Positions 59,192 through 64,000 of a stretch of DNA of 64,000 nt are shown in pieces. The position numbers and the translations under genes were made by a program. A model generated the notes under the pieces. That model worked only from the letters and a program-made list of their open reading frames with translations. It was not told where the DNA came from and did no database searches. This DNA comes from Larix kaempferi. Lineage: Eukaryota; Streptophyta; Pinopsida; Pinales; Pinaceae. How positions within the stretch are numbered: the stretch's first letter is position 1; each line of letters opens with the position of its first letter. The stretch spans positions 25,734,001 to 25,798,000 of the forward strand of contig BSBM01000753.1 of assembly GCA_027924585.1 (NCBI GenBank), written 5' to 3'.

Positions 59192-59204
59192 TGGTATCAG
59201 AGCC
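59192..59204 (+). other. tRNA-iMet primer-binding site
   Basis: TGGTATCAGAGCC is an exact match to the usual plant iMet primer site and lies two bases after an ACA LTR end. A short Asp/Glu-rich frame starting with an ATG at 59337 follows (MNAEREDNQHGKLK), which could be the start of gag, but it is soon broken. Confidence 0.75.
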
Positions 59205-60945
59205 CAGATTCAAACACTTGAGGCCTATGAGCCTAAACTACTTAAACCGTTGCAAAAAAAAATCACGAATGAGTAAAACTAATAAATCTTGTTTGCCTGC
59301 ACATTGAATATTATTTTCAGAACAGACAAACATCATGAATGCTGAAAGGGAGGACAACCAACATGGGAAATTGAAATCACCCCCTCGGGAAGAGGAACTG
59401 ATAGTGGAAATGAATGACAGTCTCAGGACAGTCAAAGATTCTGACTTACTGAAAACAATACAGGTCCTGCAAGCATAATTTCGAAGTTTCAAGGATGATA
59501 CCTTAAACGAGAGACGAGAACATCATGAGATAAAATGAAGCATTACTGCAAACCTTAACCGGAAAGAGAAACCATAGACGAACAACACACTCGGAAAATA
59601 GATCTATGGGTAAATGATGCAGAAGCATCAATGCTAAGTCAGCAATGTGATTGTGTGTTCACATGTTGTGGCTAGCAAGAGGACAAGCTGTCATGAAGTG
59701 GGAAGATAATTTGTTTACTAAGTATTTTAATATTTGCAAAGTATGTAATCGACTAGTGTGTTGTTAGTTTTTGAGAAGATAGGACATAGTGGTGAGTTGA
59801 TACTCCCTGCGTGGAGATCAAGCCCGATAGGAAGTTTGTTGATAGTGACTCCTTTAATGATGGAGGAATGTTGGTTAGTCAGTTAGTTTGTTCAGCCATT
59901 CAGTTTTGGTATTTTCGAGTGGGTGAAAAAGGGGGAGATGGGGACTTAGTGAAAGGGCGGTGCGAGGGTGAGCTTTGCGCGAGGAAGAGTCGGTGGGATA
60001 TTTTCTTAAACAACAGAAGAAAATATGGCTGGATGGATGTTTTTTCTATCTGTTAATGAAATTAGAAAGTTCTGTGTGTTCAATAGTGTTATTGTGCATT
60101 CGAGTAAGCGATAAGCTTAGATTATATCAGGTAGAGCTGTGTGAAAGCATTAACCTGACGTTTGTGTGAATGAGTCTTTGTTTTCGTGCTTGTATGAAGA
60201 GTTAAGAACACCCAAACCCTCCGCAAATCGATCATCATTACATAGCAGAGATAATTTCTTGTTGTGTTTAGTTTCTCATTAGATCCAGACGAAGGTCGAG
60301 TTGGATTGATCGACTTCCTGATCAATCAACGAAGAAAATCGTAGAGTTGCATTCGATTCAATTAGCAGAGGTTGGATGAATCAGATCGAAGCCAAAAGGA
60401 AGATTGACGATGGGGAAAGGATCCGTAAGGTGAACGTGCATGGGAGTTAACATTTCCTCAAGCCGATGCGAAGTATTCTGCATTGATCATAGATCAACGG
60501 GCGAGATCAAACCCTCAAGAGATTGACGATTAATATAGCATTCTGCAGAAGGAAGAAGCGCGAGATTTATCGATGAGAGTTGCAGAAGCTGCATCACGGG
60601 AGAGTTCTTGAGGAAGCATTTTCAAGAAATCACGAAAAGCACACCCGCAATCCGCAAGTTATGAAAAGGAGTGTTGCGGAGGGAAGAGTTTCGGAAAAGT
60701 GTCCGCGGATAGAACTTTGCGGAAGGACACCGAAATTACGGAAAGAAGATGTTTCCGCAAGACTGTTGCGGAAATCTAATTTTGGTTGTTACAACATTAT
60801 GGAAAGCCCATTTTGAAGGTGAGGGATGCAATTGAGGAGAACCTAGCCAGTTTTTAGCTGAGTTCAGTGGTTCGATTTCAAAAAAATCACAATACTTCCT
60901 GGGAATCGGGTTGGATTGGATTTTTTGTCATTCCCGCCCCCATCA
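59205..60945 (+). other. Broken leader and probable LTR of a second gypsy element
   Basis: After the first primer site only about 300 bases of possible gag start survive. The rest, up to CATCA at 60945, has no domain but is followed directly by a second primer-like site, as an LTR would be. Around 60640-60780 the words TTGCGGA, TCCGC and TTTCCGC recur. The start of this LTR could not be fixed, and without the 3' end of the element no target duplication can be tested. Confidence 0.35.
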
Positions 60946-60950
60946 TTTTT

Positions 60951-60961
60951 TGTATCAGAGC
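60951..60961 (+). other. Decayed iMet primer-binding site of the gypsy element
   Basis: TGTATCAGAGC, one base short of TGGTATCAGAGC, precedes the gag ATG by 31 bases. Position and match support it as the primer site for the gag-pol that follows. Confidence 0.55.
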
Positions 60962-60992
60962 AAGGTTTTGCTTAGCACAGTAGAAGAAAGGC

Positions 60993-62009
60993 ATGGACAT
61001 ACGTGTAGGCATAGCACGAGGTCTTGACAAAGGCTGACCAACACTAAATGCAGAGGTCATGGAGGAAATGAGAGAGCTACGAGCACATATGGAGGCTATG
61101 GAGATGGGTCGACGAAGAGATCCAGGGGTAGGAGATGTGAGTGAGCCTGAAGAAGAGGAACACGGAGAAGAAGCAACACCTATGCCAGAGACACCAGAGA
61201 TGAGATAATTTCGGTCAATTCTTGGAGCAACATCGAGGCCAAAACCTGAGTTTCCTACCTATGAGGGAAGCCTCACTGCTAGACATCTCATTGACTGGAT
61301 CAACGAGTTATACAAATACTTTGAGTATGATGAAATTGAAGAAAACAAGAAGGTCAGATTAGCAGTGACAAGGCTGAAAGGGCATGCATCTTTATGGTGG
61401 GATAATGTGCAGGCTGAAAGGAGACGGAGGAACAAGCCATTGATAAATAGCTACAATAGGATGGTGGCTAAGATGAGAGCCAAATTCTTGCCCAAGGATT
61501 ACCAGATGACTTTATACAGACAAATGCAGAACCTTAGGAAAAGATTATTGACTGTAAGAGAGTATACTGGAGAATTATACACAGTGAACCTAAGGGCAAG
61601 TAATGTGGAAGAATCAACAGAGAAGGCTGCTAGATATGTCAATGGTCCGAGGATGGAGATTCAAGATGAGATCAACATGATATTACCGAGAACAATGGAA
61701 GAGGCATACCAATGTTCCTTGAGAGCAGAATAAAAGTTATTGAGAAAGCAGAACTTCAATAGGGGAAGAGGTTCAGCCAGAGGAAGAGGGAAAACAACTG
61801 GAAGAGGAAGTTTTGCAGCCCAAAAAGGAGAACCCAACAACTCAAACCAACAGGAGCAGCAAGGTAGAGGAGGTGACCCAATAGGGAGAAGACCTTACCA
61901 AGGAGGTAGAGGTAGAGGAATAGGTAGAGAAACTGTCTACAAGGGTTACAAATGTAACAAATTTGGGCACAGGTCCTTTGAGTGTCCTGAGAAGGAAGAC
62001 ATAGGATAG
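60993..62009 (+). pseudogene. Chromovirus-like gypsy gag
   Basis: One frame from ATG 60993 to TAG 62009 with in-frame stops TGA near 61038, TAA near 61207 and TAA at 61731. Gag core motifs include HLIDWINELYKYFEYDE, LKGHASLWWDNVQAERRR and YRQMQNLRKRLLTVREYT, the pattern of plant chromovirus gag. A basic Arg/Gly-rich stretch follows, then a zinc knuckle in which the first Cys is Gly (GYKC, GHRSFEC). Broken knuckle and stops show it is dead. Confidence 0.82.
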
Positions 62010-62131
62010 AGAGGAGCCTACGTAGCTCAGAATGAGCAACATCAAGAGCAAATTCCAGTGGCTGAAAATATGCCAGAGATGGGGGAGGCTTTGATGATGA
62101 ACAAAGTCTTATTTAAGCCTGAGAAGGAGAG

Positions 62132-64000
62132 GTGGAACCCGCTCAAAGAAAGGCTTTATTCAGGACCATGTGTAAAGTCAAAGGGAAGTGCTGCAAGATG
62201 GTGATTAACAGTGGAAGCACTGACAATCTTGTTTCCACAGAGATGGTGGAGAAGCTGAGTTTGAAAAGGACCAAGCATCCTATTCCATACAAGGTATCCT
62301 GGCTACATAAGGGACATCAAATCCTGGTAAGTGAACAATGTGAAGTTGATTTACAAGTGGGTACATATAGAGATAAAATTATATGTGATGTTATGCCCAT
62401 GGATGTTTGCCATATCCTTCTAGGAAGACCATGGCAATTCGACAAAAAGGTGATACATGATGGTAGGAGAAATTGTCATAGTTTTGAGAAAGATGGGACA
62501 AAGCATATTCTTCTTCCTTTGCAAGAAGGGAGTACGATAGAGCAGCAATCCTCTAAGGTCCTAATGTTGACAGGGAAGGAGTATTTGTAGCGAATTGATG
62601 AGGAAGAACTTAATTATGCTATGGTATGTAAGCCTAGAGTGGTAGTAATGAGGACCAATATTGCAGATCTTCCTGAGGAGATTCAAGAGATGCTAGGTGA
62701 GTTTAGTGACATTGTAGTCGATGAATTACCCAATGAATTGCCACCAAGGAGGGATATAAGTCACCATATTGATTTTATTCTTGGAGCAAGCTTACCAAAT
62801 AAGGCAGCATATAGGTTGACACCTCAAGAGAATGAAGAAGTTAGAAGGCAAGTACATGAATTGTTAGACAAGGGACTGATTCAGAAAAGTCCGAGTCCAT
62901 GCGCAGTACTGGTAGTACTCACCCCAAAGAACGATGGTGAATGGAGTATGTGCACTAACTCTAGGGCTATCAACAAGATTACCATCAGATACAGGTTTCC
63001 ATTACCCGGGATGGATGACATGATGGATTTCCTGAGTGGAGCAACATGCTTTTCAAAATTAGATCTGAAGAGTGGAATATACCATTAGATCAGAATTCGA
63101 GAAGGAGATGGGTGGAAGAAAACCTTCAAGACAAATGATGAGTTGTATGAGTGGCTGGTTATGCCATTCAGACTGTCCAATGCGCCAATCACTTTCATGA
63201 GATTAATGAATGAGGCCTTGAGAGATTTCATAGGTAAGTTTGTAATAGTTTACCTTGATGATATTTTTATTTTTAGTCAAATAAAAAATGAACAGTTGGA
63301 GCACCTAAGATGTGTCTTGGAGAAATTAAAAAAGGAAAATTTGTTAGTAAATGTGAAGAAATGTACATTTCTGAAATTAGAACTAGTGTATTTGGGTTTT
63401 GTTATCTCAAGAGATGGTTTGAAGATGGATCCGGAAAAAGTGCAAGCAATTATTGATTGACCTTCACCTTGGAGCATTTTTGAGGTAATAATTTTCCATG
63501 GGTTGGCAAGTTTTAATAGGAAATTCATAAAGAATTTCACTAGTATTTTTTCATCAATTGTTGAAAAAATTAGAAAGGAAAAAAAACCATTTAAATGGAC
63601 AACAGAGGCTGAAAGTAGCTTTGATTTTTTGAAGAAAAAGATCACTGAGCAACCAGTATTGAAGTTACCATATTTCAAACACCCTTTCCAAGTGAGATGT
63701 GATGCCAGTGGAGTAGCAATTGGAGCTGTAATTAGTCAGGAGGATAGGCCTATAGCATATTTCAGCGAGTAGTTGAATGATTCAAAACAGAAATACTCAT
63801 CTTATGACAAAGAATTTTATGCCATTGTCTAAGCACTAAAGCATTGGAGACATTATTTGATGCTTAGGGAGTTTGTTTTGTTTTCTGATAATCATGCATT
63901 GCAATACATCATGCAACAACCTAAATTGAATCAGAAGCATGTCAAATGGGTTGAGTTCTTGCAAAGCTTTACCTTTGTGTTGAAGCACATAAGTGGGAAA
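62132..64000 (+). pseudogene. Chromovirus-like gypsy pol: protease, reverse transcriptase, RNase H (runs off the window)
   Basis: The frame differs from gag. Protease at about 62195: INSGSTDNLVS, where the catalytic Asp is Asn, and HILLGRPW. Reverse transcriptase from about 62640 to 63460: LDLKSG with the first Asp, [14 protein letters not shown] and YLDDIFIFS with the catalytic Asp pair intact. RNase H from about 63580: VRCDASGVAIGAVIS, then SSYDKEFYAIV. In-frame stops are TAG 62588, TAG 63086, TGA 63458, TAG 63770 and TAA 63830. Several replace a Gln or Trp codon of the family, fitting C-to-T or G-to-A decay. Integrase and 3' LTR would lie beyond 64000. Confidence 0.88.

Overview
This window looks like intergenic DNA from a large, repeat-rich plant nuclear genome. 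The evidence is a dense, nested mix of plant-type hAT transposons, Ty3/gypsy and Ty1/copia LTR retrotransposons and LINEs, with primer sites matching plant-type tRNA-iMet and tRNA-Asp usage, very low gene density and AT-rich decayed spacer. A gymnosperm is a reasonable guess from the huge LTRs and old elements, but the sequence does not prove it. No RNA gene, CRISPR array or bacterial-style operon was seen.

Layout. 1-4066: decayed repeats and one probable LTR promoter. 4077-7452: hAT transposon A (minus strand), almost intact, with a two-exon transposase. 8026-8330: LINE reverse-transcriptase scrap. 9867-11026: non-autonomous hAT-like element with an exact 8-bp target duplication. 11900-12905: part of a minus-strand copia-type LTR. 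13127-17017: hAT transposon B (plus strand), transposase broken. 17640-30406: complete 12.8-kb LTR retrotransposon with 4.2-kb LTRs, tRNA-Asp-type primer site and AGACT duplication; it encodes only gag and a protease-like protein. 32511-37043: solo LTR of the same family, inverted, with GTTAC duplication. 37444-37920: gypsy integrase scrap. 37910-38910: repeat with GGATCC-rich ends. 39784-40269: two correctly phased exons of a Tudor-like host gene, the only convincing non-transposon coding sequence. 41500-42855: decayed minus-strand gypsy gag, primer site and LTR. 43026-46762: deletion-derived 3.7-kb copia element with both LTRs, primer site, polypurine tract and TAAAA duplication. 47111-47465: short tandem repeats. 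49925-54090: about 19 diverged monomers of a roughly 210-bp tandem repeat. 54180-57280: decayed minus-strand LINE split by a second, 5'-truncated LINE (54466-56301) with a 14-bp duplication. 57322-57498: exact-period 40-bp repeat, then a perfect 26-bp inverted repeat. 58200-64000: gypsy remnants and a chromovirus-like gag-pol reading frame that runs off the window.

The elements interact mainly by insertion into each other and by parasitism. The 12.8-kb element lacks reverse transcriptase and integrase, so any past movement would have needed enzymes from relatives. Many in-frame stops fit C-to-T or G-to-A change, as expected of methylated, silenced plant DNA. The best candidates for something undescribed are the gag-protease-only giant-LTR family with a duplicated 62-residue-spaced module, the diverged 4.2-kb tandem array, the extra coding region downstream of RNase H in the nested LINE, and the pattern that each hAT-like element carries its own subterminal motif array.
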